64,000 nucleotides of DNA from Pogostemon cablin (GCA_023678885.1 CM043013.1:14540791-14604790), one strand, 5' to 3'; counted from the stretch's first letter, positions 23,801 to 31,150 are shown. Numbers and translations: made by a program. The notes: a model not told the origin generated them from the letters alone.

Positions 23801-26800
23801 AAGTCTCAACTTGTTTCGATTTAAGTTTGGGGGGAGAGTGTGTGGTGTGACTCACCAATTGAGTGTGCTTGATATGATGATATTGTGATAATGATAAGTC
23901 TTCTTGTAAAAATTGGTCAATTTTAAAAATTTTCTCATGAGTTTTGGTTGGATTTTGGTATGATTGGTTGTGTTGAAGTGCATATGAATTCATATTTTTA
24001 ATGAAATTGTAGAGCTAATGGTGTTGTATGAGTTTTGAGAATGAATGAAGGGTATTGGAAGCATGTGGAGCTTGGAGCAAATGCTTTCCTTACCAAATGC
24101 CTATTGAGGGAGTACTCTACACCTTATCACTTTTAATTGATTTTGATTTGGATTGAATGGATTAGCATGTTACTTCATGTGTTATGTTTTTGGAATGTTT
24201 ATTTTTGTAATTTAGGATTTTCTTTTCAATCAAGGTTGGGATGATTTTGAGCTTCATTATCATGGATGGTATGAATGTGTGCTTCATTGTTTAATGATGG
24301 TGATTTTTGTTTTTGCATGTTATGTGTTTTTTTTTTTTTTTTCTTGTTTGTTGAGTCTTTATTTTATGTTTTGTGTGTTTTCTTATTTTTGTCTTGGTAT
24401 GTTTGGTGGTTTGTTTTGGGATGTTGTGAGTCATTTTTGAACATGAGTGGTGATATGTTGTGGTAGTAAGTGATGACAAGTTATGATTAAGAATCTCTAC
24501 ACTTTCGAATTGTGACATGTTTTACTTAACTTGTTCAATTTTGAGATGAATGTGGTGTAATAAGTTTCTTAAGGTCCAATGCATAAGCTTGTGAGAATTT
24601 GAGCCTCAATCGTGCATGAGTGGATCGATTGAGTTTGATAAGCTAGAACTTGCTCAAGGACTATAGGAACGAGCCCAATTTGTGGAGATTAGTGACATGA
24701 TCTAAGGCCATCCTTGTTATTATAGTCATTACCATATATTTCCCTACCATGAACATCATCCCTAGTCAACCACTTTGAGCCTTAAAGCCTATTTATTATG
24801 ATATAAGCACATTACAAGCCATGATTACCCACTTAAGCCTTACATATATACCATTTGTGTGGGTGATTGAGGAGATGGTAACTAGAAAGGTTTGATAAGG
24901 AAGAAAAAGAAAAAAGGAAATGGTAAACAAGCAAGAAAAAGGATGAAAAAGAGCACAAGAAAGAATGAACATGCAACCTCAAAACAAGAAAATGAGCAAA
25001 GCAACAACAATATGCTCAAGTATTTAAAAGTTTAAAGAAGGAAACATGCATCATAAGAAGCTCAATCTAAAGGAGAAAGTTGATGATTAGTGCTTGTGAA
25101 CATTGAAGACAAGAAAGGAAGAAAGAAAAGTGGAGAAGTTGGAGAAATTGGCCATCTCTTTGATTACTTACACTTGATTAGTCACTCTTACCTATATTCT
25201 TCCTACCCTACCAAAGAGCCTATCATTACATCCTTAATGAAAGACCTTTTTGATCATTAATGGAAACCTTGGCGGTTTGTGAATATAGTCCACGAGCAAG
25301 CTTATAGCAAGTCGAGTCAATCGATTGATGAGTGTTGTTTTACCCTACTTTAAAGAGTGTTGAGTGAAATTGATATCTATGTGAGGCTTGGACTAAAAAG
25401 GGACTGTATTACACTATCATTCTCTTTAGATTGAACTTGTTAATTCTTCATATCATGAATCTAATGTTGTAGGATGACTTAGCATAGTTTGTAATTCTTA
25501 TTATTATTGATGTGTTGTTACTTATATTCGTTTAGATTTTTCATAGGTGAAAATCACTCTCCTTGGTTTATCATTTTCATTGTGCGGGGACGCACAACAC
25601 TTTAAGTTTGGGGGTGTGATGAGTGATATTTTCACCTAGATTTTAGTGTCTTTTTATATGTGTTTTCGTATTATTTTATCCATGTTTTATGTTCTATTTG
25701 GTTGTGTTTTGTGTTTTTATTGAAATGTGTGTGAATGAGCTTAAACCTATGATTTTCACTTTTTATTTGATGCTAGATATGATAAGGAAGGTATAGGAAA
25801 AAGCGGATCTCAATTCGGAGTTGAAACGAAGGAGAACGAGCCAAAACAGTGAAGGAATCAGGGCAACAACAACACGACTGGCCGTGTCGCAGTGCAAGAC
25901 TCGTGTAGCTAACACGGGCATGTCCAGAATGGCCGTGCGGCGACATCTATTCATCCAATACGACCACCACTTGGCCGTGTTGCGGAGCTCGACTCGTGTT
26001 GCAGCACACGACCCGTGTAACCAACACGGGCCTATAAGTAGAGGCCGTGTGCAGACATCAAAAGACACAACACGGCCACCTTATGGCCGTGTTACCGAGC
26101 AAGAATCGTGCTATGTAAATTCCTGGAAAAAAATCAGAATCCTTCTAGAAGCCTCCCAAGGGGTATAAATACCCCTCCATTCAGATTTTATGAGAAGATC
26201 CGAAATTCCACCTTCCACACACACCTCACACACCATTTCCTCCATTTCTCACCTTCATCTTCATCCATTCACCATCCATTAGATCTACCATCATCCCACC
26301 ATTAAAACCTTCATCAAATTGAAGAAAAGAAGCAAGGAAGAGAGGAAGATTGCAAGGAAAGGAAGAAGATCACCATTGAAGTGACATCAAGGGAGTTTTC
26401 ATCCATACTTTGTAGTTCAACCTCATAGTTTTATCATGTTTTTGAAGGATCTTAATGTCTATGTTAATTTTCTTGTTAATATGGTAGGCTAATCTCCCTT
26501 GTGAGATTAGCAACATGAGAGTTGTTGGATAATTTTGGGGATTTGTGTATTTTAATTCATATGTTGATTGGATCTATGATTTTCTACCATTGATTATTAA
26601 TTGCTTGATTTGTATTGATGATTTGTGTGTTTAGTTGTTCTAAATATGTGATTAGATTGAGAAATCAATTATATGCTTAGGATAATTGAGTGAATCATTT
26701 CATCAAACACTTCATGTGCATTATAGATTGTGAAGAGATTGAGAAGTCCTTCATAGTTTAGAACCCTTTGGTAGGACATGTGAAGGGACTCTCATTTAAG

Positions 26801-29800
26801 CTTAGTACCTAGTTGGAATTGTTTAAGTGAGAACCAATCTATTGAGCTATTTGATATTCATATCATATCCATCTCGAGAGGGAGTTTATGTGATTTTAGT
26901 GTTGGCCCTTAGTCTTCAATCCATGACACATATGAATTTGATACATAATTCCTAGAATTTTCACTTCTTAATTGTTGTTAATCTCACTTTTAATCAATTT
27001 GGTAAACCACTTTCCATCATCATCTTGTTCGTTTGATCATTGCTTGCATTTGATTACTTGTCATTTATTTGTTTACAACCAATCTCATTGATGATTCGTC
27101 TCTATAAAATTACAACAAACGTGAGATCGCTTAAGCACTAGTGCCTACCTCCCTTGGGTTCGATAATTTCTTGAATTGGTCATTACCCACTAAACTATGG
27201 CTAATCATCTTTCCAACTAACTTTTCTTGGTCAAATAATCTTATTAACTATATTAATTGTTATAATAATGTTATGCATAGTATTTAGTGGTCAAAGAATG
27301 ATTAAAGATGGTCAAATGAACTAGTAAATTAATGAAGGGTCAATTGATTAATGCAATGATTCCAATAAATAGAGTCTCATGCTTTTGTGTTTGAGATCAT
27401 AAAATTTGTGAGAATAAATATATTTAGAGTTTTTACTCTTGTTCAAAAGGTTTATTTCTTCAAAGTATTTTGATGGATTCCTTAAGTCGGTGATTTTATT
27501 CCAAACTTATAGTGAATTCCATTAAGTGGGGGAATTGAATCCTAGTTTTGCTTGTGTTTCCTCTTAAAATATCCAATTTTCCAGTATCAAAGTGGTGCCA
27601 AAGCCAAGGTTAGTGATGCCTCCTCATCGTAGAAATAATGCTATTAAGGAACTAAGGCATAAACGTGACATTCAAGATATCGAGTTAGATGAATTGAGGA
27701 GACAAGTGCAATAACTTCAACAGAGTCTTGAAAGCCGCGAACCTTAAGAACATGATGAGTTGTATCACGGTTATAAGGTTGAACAATCCGATGATGAGGG
27801 CTTTAATTCTTTTTATGGAAATAATAGTTTGAATAGTGGGTCTCATACAAGGTTTAATGTTCGTAAAATTCATGTAACTACAATAAAAAATAGATGTCTC
27901 GGAGTTTGAAGAAAGAATGCACCTAGAAAAAGTCTTTGATTGGTTGATGCGGAGGAAAGAATTTTTTAATAACATGAAGTTCCTGATGTTGCAAGGTAAA
28001 GTTGGTTGCCATCAATCTAACAAAGTATGCATCACTTTGGTGGAGTATACCAAAAAAACAAAGAGCTCAAGAGGGAAAAAGTCGGATCAAGACATGGGAA
28101 AAAATGAAAAAGGTGCTTAAAAAAGTCTTTTGAGTTAAGTTCATACGTTTAAAGTCTTTTGAGCCTGTCCAACTAACTTCTCTTGGTCAAGACATCTTAT
28201 TAACTATATTAATTGTTATTATAATGTTATGCATTGTTTTAGTGGTCAAAGAGTGATTTAAGATGGTCAAATGAATCTAGTAAGTCTAGGGTCATGTGGT
28301 TAATACAATGACTCCTATACATAGAGTCTCATTCCTTTGTATTGGAGATCAGAAAATTTGTGAGAATATAATTAATATATAATTGGAGTGTTTAATTTTG
28401 TCTAGAAGATGGATTTTTTCTAAATATCTTTTAGTTTTTTGGTGGATTTCTTAAGGCGACGAGTCTATTCCAAACTTATGGTAAGGAATTGTACATATAC
28501 TAGTGTTTTGCTAATCCTACCTCCTAAATCTCAAATTTTCTGGTGTCATCATTCAACCACAAGAGTAAAATAAAGTTTAAAAACTTACTCTAATTTCAGC
28601 TGCTTCATAAAAAATGTTGGCATCCTTCCCCCTGAGACGCATCAAAGATGTTTCGCACTCATCCCATCGACCAATCTTAGCCTGTATTAAACAATGAGTA
28701 TCAAATAGATTATAGAACAACAAAATTATCTACAAATTGAGCTTACTAGCCATCGTGGAGACTCTGGAATGAAAAAGAGGCCAAGAAGCTGTATCAGACA
28801 TGGAATAGTTCCTGAAATGAAGTTAACAGCCTCTTTCCTTCAATTAACCAATGAATATAGTAAATACTGTTGCCATGAAAAAAGAAAAGACGTTACCTAT
28901 TAAAGCCAACATGCGCCATGTAATGACATTACCGACAAGATACATTACAGAGAGGCCACAGCATATCATCAACTAAAGTATATACTCCGAGGCACTCCGT
29001 GTCAGTGTGGACACAAAAAAATGACTTGTTAACATGAAGTGTCAAGTATATATATCTACCTGGCTGACAGAAGTAAATACTCCTCGGAGATTCTTTGGTG
29101 TGATTTCTGCTATATATACAGGTACCTATTCATTTACAAAGCTCAAAAACCTTCAAAAGATAATATGCAATGCTGTGTGGATCAAGTAGAAACTAGACGT
29201 ACCACATACGACAGAAGTCCAATTGCGAATCCGATAGATAGCCTACCCATATCAAGCCACCAAACGTTCTGTTGACAGCCAGTGTGACAAATACTGATTT
29301 GGATCAAGATGGAAGTTCATGTATGCTAGGAAAATGAAGACAATTCAACACATCTTGTACTTGGGAGACGGTAAATATCCCTCCATCCCATTTAAGTCTG
29401 CGCCCCCATTTCGGCACGAAGATTAAGAAAAATAATAACTTTAAGGGGTATAATGGTATTTTTTTGGTAATAAATAAATGATAAAGTGTGTTAAGTGCGT
29501 TAGGAAAGAGTAGTTTTTTTAAATAAAGTGCATGGAGAAGAATATTGTGTTTGACTTTTTACATTTTTAGGTAGCTGCAAACTTTTATGAGACAATTTAA
29601 AATGGAAAGTGTATCATTTGAAAAAAGATAGAGACAGTACCCTGGAAAAGGCTATTGCAAGCCATCCAACAAGATTGAACAGTTCTGCAAACCCCATTGC
29701 CTGTTTAATTGATAATTTATAAAAATGGTGGAGATGGAAAAATAATGAGAAAATATAAAAATCCATCCTTTATTTATTAACAATTTTAATTTTAGTCATT

Positions 29801-30998
29801 CTTATTTGCAATTTTAAATTTTGGGCCTATCAAGTTCGATTTTTGTATTTTTGTCAAGAAATTTGGTCTATTTTGTCCATAATTATTCTTTAATGTTAGA
29901 ATTTGTCCTATTTTAATCCAAATTTGGAAAAAGAAAAGGACTAAATTTGAAAAAAAAATATCAAAATTAGACAAAAAAAGACAAAAATTGAGAATTACAA
30001 ATAAAAATTAGTAAAATTGAAATTGGTCATACATAAATGATGAATTTTGATATTTTCTCAAATTATATTTGGTCCAGACAAAGTCTCTTGTGTGACATTA
30101 CTTATATGAGACGATTTATGAAATATATTAAAGTATACTTATTATATAAATAAAATATATATAATAATTGTTAAAGTATGATTTCTACAGTATGGTGAAT
30201 TATATATTAAAATATAATTTTAGTGTGTTATAATATGAATCGGTATTGACATATTTTAACTACAAATAAGTGTACTTTGTCTATATAATAAGTATACTTT
30301 AGTGATGAGTCGACCCGTAACTCACAAGCCATCTCACAAAAACCCTGGTGAGAGTGTCTATTTGGTCCAAATGTGGAAATAAATGAGAGCTTACTCGTTT
30401 CCTTCCAAGGAGATCAGCAATCTTGCCACTCAGAATTGCTCCAAACGTACCTCCAATAGTTGAAATTGACCCAAACAATGAATACTGAAAAAGAGGACTC
30501 ACAATAAAGGAGAAGAAACACAATTGTCTATCAAATTGCTTCAACTCACTTCCTCCAAACAGATAATGTTCTTCAAGCCATCAACTCCATCATCAAATGC
30601 TAATAGATTACACCTCTCTTCTCTTTGTCTCATACACACACAGTATTACAAGAATAATCACAAGAGAAGTCATGCACCTCTGCTAAGGTTAGGCCAAGAT
30701 CGTCCAGAATCCCTGATTGAGCAGGTGATGAAAATCCAGCCTACCATTGTGTGCGTATGTCATGATATATCTTGTCAAACATGAGATTCAGCGGAGAAAG
30801 TAATTTCAAACTACAATGAGCTACTTAGTACATGCAGGAACTTACAGCAGAACCAAAAGCATAAGTGCCTGCAACCGCCACGAGGGTGGTTAGAACAAGA
30901 ACAGCGGTGGCGGAACCACCGTCGCCGCCGTCCGGGCTTATCCTCGGAAGCAAATAGCTGGTGTTGGTGACTTCGTCTACTGTAGTTTCAGACTCCAT
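7330..30998 (-). CDS. ERD6-like sugar transporter (MFS), 18 exons, with a premature stop in exon 17
   Basis: I assembled 18 minus-strand exons with GT..AG junctions and continuous phase: 30846-30998, 30678-30740, 30395-30484, 29641-29700, 29203-29268, 29060-29125, 28897-28972, 28747-28811, 28589-28681, 11736-11816, 11572-11656, 11457-11500, 11309-11371, 11188-11247, 11046-11096, 10897-10956, 8844-8958, 7330-7460. They total 474 codons, the usual ERD6-like length. Family motifs occur in order: SPAQSGI, GKIADLLGRK, PESPRWL, EKSGRRPLLL, GMGAIPWVIMSE, PETKG. ERD6-like proteins are 12-helix monosaccharide facilitators, often on the tonoplast; the N-terminal SYLLP could be a dileucine sorting signal (inference). 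Codon 420 is TAG. Intron 9 is 16.8 kb of transposons. No long frame reveals the gene. Confidence 0.9.
7537..7835. mobile_element. Fold-back MITE, copy 1, intron 17
   Basis: The left end (GTTAAATTCACTTTTGCCCC..) and the reverse complement of the right end (AGTTAAAATCACTTTTTGTC..) pair over about 75 bp, giving long imperfect terminal inverted repeats. A relative lies at 8511-8796. No reading frame. Boundaries approximate. Confidence 0.65.
7850..8510. repeat. Diverged tandem repeat, about 120-bp unit, intron 17
   Basis: The phrase CATTCTCTCTTCTTTAA followed by AGAAATATTGGATAAAGAACTC and GTTAAGTAAGAATAA recurs about five times with substitutions and small indels. It lies between the two fold-back MITEs. 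Non-coding. Confidence 0.65.
8511..8796. mobile_element. Fold-back MITE, copy 2, intron 17
   Basis: Same family as 7537-7835: TTTTTATCCTATAACTAAAA near the left end, a TTTCAATTTGGTCCCA block, and the inverted arm ending AGCAAAAAGTGAATTAAACT. Its middle differs from copy 1 and holds a GTGCGGTGCACGTGGGGC segment. Diverged from copy 1, so not a recent duplication. Confidence 0.6.
8875..8877 (-). other. In-frame TAG in exon 17 of the ERD6-like gene
   Basis: Exon 17 reads ..GSWVITY-stop-FNFLAQWSSA; relatives usually have a small residue at this point (SYAFNF or SYTFNF). The exon keeps correct splice sites, and the phase before and after the stop is intact. This looks like a single point change rather than general decay. 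It would remove about 54 residues, including the last transmembrane segment. Confidence 0.85.
9053..10888 (+). mobile_element. Solo LTR (Ty3/gypsy type) in intron 16
   Basis: A 1836-bp segment that starts TGTAACACCCC and ends GGGTGTGACA, the terminal pair common in plant Ty3/gypsy (Tekay/Del-type) LTRs. A perfect 5-bp duplication GTATG flanks it (9048-9052 and 10889-10893). No internal region or second LTR is present, so it is a solo LTR from LTR-LTR recombination. It begins at intron position +9 relative to the exon 16 donor. Superfamily is inferred from termini only. Confidence 0.85.
9350..9416. repeat. (AT)n microsatellite
   Basis: About 67 bp of uninterrupted AT/TA dinucleotides inside the solo LTR. 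It creates artefactual Tyr-Ile reading frames on both strands. Likely length-polymorphic. Confidence 0.95.
12388..12602 (+). promoter_or_regulatory. U3 cluster of GGCCGTG and CACGACtCGTG motifs
   Basis: Five GGCCGTG copies about 35-65 bp apart, alternating with imperfect palindromes CACGACTCGTGT or CACGACCCGTGT and AACACGGGC. They lie upstream of the TATA box. The same cluster is in LTR 2 (about 19145-19359), LTR 3 (about 25880-26093) and the solo LTR (about 37640-37850). Position in U3 suggests enhancer repeats; function is inferred. Confidence 0.55.
12652..12684 (+). promoter_or_regulatory. LTR 1 core promoter: TTCTAGAA plus TATA box in a palindrome
   Basis: TTCTAGAA (12652-12659), the TTCnnGAA arrangement of a heat-shock element, is followed nine bases later by GGGGTATAAATACCCC (12669-12684), a perfect 16-nt inverted repeat holding TATAAATA. 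Copies lie in LTR 2 and LTR 3 and in the diverged solo LTR. Confidence 0.75.
13719..13736 (+). other. tRNA-Asp primer-binding site, array copy 1
   Basis: TGGCGCCGTTGCCGAGGA, one mismatch from the complement of the plant tRNA-Asp 3' end (TGGCGCCGTTGCCGGGGA). It lies two bases after LTR 1. Confidence 0.9.
13872..15479 (+). CDS. gag: Athila-like Gag, array copy 1
   Basis: 535-residue capsid protein forming the particle in which the element RNA would be packaged and copied. It starts MQTRSKGKQVEPINLELEN and a basic RRRRR patch (22-26), then a Gln/Pro-rich stretch (68-120). The retrotransposon capsid domain runs about 155-285, with MRLFPFSLKDRARTWL at 201, KYFPPSKT at 237 and FKDMLRKCPQHGF at 269. 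After it comes ANVYQWPSER-like sequence and an Asn/Gln/Gly/Tyr-rich tail (about 425-490). I find no CCHC zinc knuckle. The frame ends with TGA at 15477-15479 but stays open on the far side into the protease frame. The protein is identical in copy 2. Confidence 0.92.
   Translation: MQTRSKGKQVEPINLELENTLRRRRRENKTKNSDFMENFQEDNRVEIEHDGEGGHNMNVHDNAPQFNANLPQQAYQNHGAMNNQAFLQQMVQQVIRQQGFQQAYAPPQQAYVPPPPFPVQHGMQNDQRVIRDFFMPRAMPQMMGPPIHANNFEFKMGLISLVREQQFSGTPNEDPNAHLAQFVEIANTVKINGVSEDCIKMRLFPFSLKDRARTWLSTITPGTCNTWDELAQLFLNKYFPPSKTLQMKSLITQFKQMPQESFYEAWKRFKDMLRKCPQHGFLENQQVGFFYQGLVNGQRVLVDASAGGSVLGVTLERAIRIFDEIATNVYQWPSERVSGSYGFESYDKGQQFSVKSVTVEPQTPSMDMIVAEVMKQMSLNKGVNNQEVNMVDSRMDQSVLPQIGVSGEQWATTMPRVEDVQYMQGRNYQGNYQNNYQGNFNQNQGSYPQRQGGFNAQSSGSSHPPQQQRRQDNFSYANPSNAVAYPPGYHPRAKAPNNEGKATTEELLEKLIASNKTQEEVIERKFKDFEEVNER
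15522..16712 (+). CDS. pro: Lys/Glu-rich linker plus retroviral-type aspartic protease, array copy 1
   Basis: In the same frame as gag (42 nt past its stop), so it reads as the second half of a Gag-protease polyprotein if the TGA is bypassed; the ATG at 15522 is only the first Met. Residues 30-140 are Lys/Glu-rich and probably coiled coil. The protease runs about 150-275, with the active-site motif CDLGASVNVM (176-185; Athila-type proteases have DLG here), a PVDFMIL strand and ILGRPFLATGRA (249-260). After it come about 120 acidic residues without a known domain. No RT follows: the frame stops at 16712 and the GGGAGGCAACCCA motif follows at about 16760. Confidence 0.88.
   Translation: MEYSFGQMASSMSAQQKGKFPATTEVNPKAQCLFVEMEKERKVEEGLVESKIVGEMEEVCKKEEKGPKWIPKWKKVQEEKKVEEKGKEEEYKRDYWGIPIIPFPIPYPQMFVNEEKKKEFEEFVKSLKKKYEEKKKEEQPETSESMLKGGPTKVGDPGKFIIPCDFEKKGTLDALCDLGASVNVMSHSTFKDLAIGKLKPTTIRLEVVNGEVVKPLGIVEDVEVKVKGLVFPVDFMILEVKADPKVPLILGRPFLATGRAKIDVGREELSLSSKGKSVTFMCKKEKGIKPHHTRPPDDFDDHDSLLFDNLNSFLHDYMKMSNSNLSSCDVDRMKASDLDWKIDKGERGSPLESLLDDDLMLVSKNGEVELVDKKKAKLMFKVRMRGERGMDHSLVQ
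16713..18882 (+). other. Non-coding 3' region, array copy 1
   Basis: About 2.17 kb with no credible gene. It holds the conserved TTAAACTTAGCGCTAAATGG / GAGGCAACCC block, T-rich tracts (17570-17590), and three polypurine-like AAGTTTGGGGG motifs at about 16927, 17068 and 18870, the last abutting LTR 2. A 21-bp block near 17862-17883 is absent from copy 2. Confidence 0.7.
18883..20472 (+). repeat. LTR 2 (shared middle LTR) of the array
   Basis: 1590 bp. It is preceded by a purine-rich AAGTTTGGGGGTG and followed by a second tRNA-Asp primer site, so it serves as 3' LTR of copy 1 and 5' LTR of copy 2. It shares some variants with LTR 3 (GAACCCTTTGG, GGGACTCTC) against LTR 1. Confidence 0.93.
19409..19441 (+). 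promoter_or_regulatory. LTR 2 core promoter
   Basis: TTCTAGAA at 19409-19416 and GGGGTATAAATACCCC at 19426-19441, identical to LTR 1. It could drive copy 2 of the array. Confidence 0.75.
20475..20492 (+). other. tRNA-Asp primer-binding site, array copy 2
   Basis: Same 18-mer as copy 1, two bases after LTR 2. Its presence shows LTR 2 can act as a genuine 5' LTR. Confidence 0.9.
20628..22235 (+). CDS. gag: Athila-like Gag, array copy 2
   Basis: Same 535-residue protein as copy 1 with no amino-acid change; a few bases differ silently or in flanking sequence (for example GTGCATGCAAACG at the start). It ends at the same in-frame TGA (22233-22235). Identity of the protein together with silent nucleotide changes fits recent common origin, perhaps with purifying selection before the copies became tandem. 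Confidence 0.92.
   Translation: MQTRSKGKQVEPINLELENTLRRRRRENKTKNSDFMENFQEDNRVEIEHDGEGGHNMNVHDNAPQFNANLPQQAYQNHGAMNNQAFLQQMVQQVIRQQGFQQAYAPPQQAYVPPPPFPVQHGMQNDQRVIRDFFMPRAMPQMMGPPIHANNFEFKMGLISLVREQQFSGTPNEDPNAHLAQFVEIANTVKINGVSEDCIKMRLFPFSLKDRARTWLSTITPGTCNTWDELAQLFLNKYFPPSKTLQMKSLITQFKQMPQESFYEAWKRFKDMLRKCPQHGFLENQQVGFFYQGLVNGQRVLVDASAGGSVLGVTLERAIRIFDEIATNVYQWPSERVSGSYGFESYDKGQQFSVKSVTVEPQTPSMDMIVAEVMKQMSLNKGVNNQEVNMVDSRMDQSVLPQIGVSGEQWATTMPRVEDVQYMQGRNYQGNYQNNYQGNFNQNQGSYPQRQGGFNAQSSGSSHPPQQQRRQDNFSYANPSNAVAYPPGYHPRAKAPNNEGKATTEELLEKLIASNKTQEEVIERKFKDFEEVNER
22278..23468 (+). CDS. pro: Linker plus aspartic protease, array copy 2
   Basis: 396 residues, in frame with gag copy 2. It differs from copy 1 at four positions: Lys for Asn in MFVxEEKKK, Met for Thr in SVxFMCKK, Glu for Asp in KASxLDW and Asp for His in GMDxSLVQ. 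The DLGASVNVM active site and ILGRPFLATGRA are unchanged, so neither copy shows an inactivating change in the protease. No RT follows. Confidence 0.88.
   Translation: MEYSFGQMASSMSAQQKGKFPATTEVNPKAQCLFVEMEKERKVEEGLVESKIVGEMEEVCKKEEKGPKWIPKWKKVQEEKKVEEKGKEEEYKRDYWGIPIIPFPIPYPQMFVKEEKKKEFEEFVKSLKKKYEEKKKEEQPETSESMLKGGPTKVGDPGKFIIPCDFEKKGTLDALCDLGASVNVMSHSTFKDLAIGKLKPTTIRLEVVNGEVVKPLGIVEDVEVKVKGLVFPVDFMILEVKADPKVPLILGRPFLATGRAKIDVGREELSLSSKGKSVMFMCKKEKGIKPHHTRPPDDFDDHDSLLFDNLNSFLHDYMKMSNSNLSSCDVDRMKASELDWKIDKGERGSPLESLLDDDLMLVSKNGEVELVDKKKAKLMFKVRMRGERGMDDSLVQ
23469..25616 (+). other. Non-coding 3' region, array copy 2
   Basis: Counterpart of 16713-18882. The 21-bp block is missing near 24613 (junction CGTGCATGAGTGG, with CAT microhomology), and the first polypurine-like motif is changed to AAGTCTGGGGGG. 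It ends AAGTTTGGGGGTG against LTR 3. Confidence 0.7.
25617..27207 (+). repeat. LTR 3 of the array
   Basis: 1591 bp, ending ..GGCTAATCA directly before the right TCTTT duplication. It has private changes (for example GTGCAAGACTCG, CATGTTTTATG). After it the split element-E LTR resumes. Confidence 0.93.
26143..26175 (+). promoter_or_regulatory. LTR 3 core promoter
   Basis: TTCTAGAA at 26143-26150 and GGGGTATAAATACCCC at 26160-26175. Transcription from here would run rightward, antisense to the host gene, towards its exon 9. Confidence 0.75.
27590..27609 (+). other. Primer-binding site of element E
   Basis: TGGTGCCAAAGCC just inside the 5' LTR end resembles the initiator tRNA-Met site TGGTATCAGAGCC with three changes. 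Position and form support a degenerate tRNA-Met site. Confidence 0.5.
27618..28125 (+). pseudogene. gag: Truncated gag of element E
   Basis: It starts ATGCCTCCTCATCG (MPPHRRNNAIKELRHKRD.., then DELRRQVQ) and reads into blocks matching the plant Ty3/gypsy capsid: an EFEERMHLEKVFDWL-like block, and near 28075 a KSDQDMGKNEKG block matching the family's KIxTWEKMKK. Stop codons occur at the end of the RRQVQ block and again shortly after. The reading frame must shift to keep the match, and the sequence ends at the 3' LTR. Clade within the chromoviruses not decided. Confidence 0.65.
28143..28548 (+). repeat. 3' LTR of element E
   Basis: About 400 bp matching 12103-12125 plus 27213-27589. It begins (A)CGTTTAAAGTCTTTTGAG and ends ..TTTTCTGGTGTCA. 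It is diverged at many positions from the 5' copy, so the element is much older than the array inside it. Exon 9 of the transporter ends 41 bp further on. Confidence 0.75.
28589..30998 (-). CDS. Exons 1-9 of the ERD6-like transporter (N-terminal half)
   Basis: The start is the ATG at 30998-30996 (MESETTVDEV..). The exon runs into TYAFGSA and a GTAAG donor. Exons 2-8 supply the first transmembrane bundle: SPAQSGILDDLG, the loop GKIADLLGRK (the R-x-G-R-R/K signature of sugar porters), WWLDMGRL, VPVYIAEITPKNLRG and WRMLALIGTIPC. They end with the PESPRWL signature at the start of the large cytoplasmic loop, and exon 9 (AKIGRWDE..) continues it. Exon 9 ends ..AEIR at a GTAAGT donor, immediately next to element E. 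All phases close without a stop. Introns 2-4 hold several MITEs. Confidence 0.9.
29378..29611. mobile_element. Degenerate Stowaway-like MITE, intron 4
   Basis: Left TCCCTCCATCCCATTTAAGTC; the right end reversed reads ACACTTTCCATTTTAAATTG. TA flanks both sides (29376-29377, 29612-29613). The terminal repeats match imperfectly, so this is an old copy. It ends 29 bp from the exon 4 donor. Confidence 0.55.
29748..30060. mobile_element. Fold-back MITE, intron 3
   Basis: GAGAAAATATAAAAATCCAT at the left pairs with the right end, whose reverse complement reads GAGAAAATATCAAAATTCAT. Pairing continues through an ATTTTAATTTTA block for about 75 bp. No coding capacity. Duplication not clear. Confidence 0.6.
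30068..30362. repeat. AT-rich repeat family copy 2 (uninterrupted), intron 3
   Basis: Same family as 6040-6545 but without the Mutator-like MITE. It keeps the single CTTTAGTGA at about 30297 followed by TGAGTCGACCCGTAACTCAC, matching the flank TGGGTTGACGCGTCTCAC on the far side of the MITE. It ends 33 bp before the exon 3 donor. Confidence 0.65.
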
Positions 30999-31150
30999 TT
31001 ACGTTGGCAATAACAAAGAGTAGAAAGACAGCTAGAGATTGCTCGTAGTCTAGTTGGGTGAAAGAAAGATCAATGGAGAGGGAGAGAGAGAAAGAGATAA
31101 GTTAATGTTTTCGCTGGTGCATGTCGTACTCGCATTAACTTCCGCTGTCA
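30999..31150 (-). promoter_or_regulatory. 5' leader and proximal promoter of the ERD6-like gene
   Basis: Upstream of the ATG (minus sense) is a pyrimidine-rich leader with a long CT tract (GAGAGGGAGAGAGAGAAAGA on the plus strand at 31076-31095), common in plant 5' leaders. I see no convincing TATA box at a fixed distance. Confidence 0.35.

Larger units (their letters stand above)
12126..27207 (+). mobile_element. Tandem triple-LTR array of an Athila-like gag-protease retrotransposon
   Basis: Order: LTR (12126-13716), internal (13717-18882), LTR (18883-20472), internal (20473-25616), LTR (25617-27207). The outermost ends carry one 5-bp duplication, TCTTT, at 12121-12125 and 27208-27212. The internal copies differ by a 21-bp indel and scattered substitutions. 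Each internal region has a tRNA-Asp primer site, a gag-protease frame and about 2.1 kb of non-coding 3' sequence, but no RT, RNase H or integrase. It is therefore non-autonomous, resembling the TR-GAG class (terminal repeats plus gag only), with a protease added. Confidence 0.92.
12103..28548 (+). mobile_element. Deleted Ty3/gypsy element E in intron 9, split by the triple-LTR array
   Basis: Its 5' LTR is in two parts, 12103-12125 and 27213-27589, separated by the array. A TGGTGCCAAAGCC primer site, a gag remnant and a 3' LTR (about 28143-28548) follow. The two LTRs align over long stretches (for example TTATTAACTATATTAATTGT in both). Only about 550 bp of internal sequence survives, so protease, RT and integrase are absent. 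The 3' LTR shows the sequence before array insertion (..TTTTGAGCCTGTCCAAC..). The exact outer ends and their duplication are unresolved. Confidence 0.75.

Noticed and set aside
12126..27207. Two independent insertions of the same element side by side
   Set aside because: A second insertion would have its own duplication at the middle LTR and a fourth LTR. Neither is present.
7330..30998. Processed pseudogene of a sugar transporter
   Set aside because: Exons are separated by phased GT-AG introns at family-typical positions, so it is a genuine gene locus.
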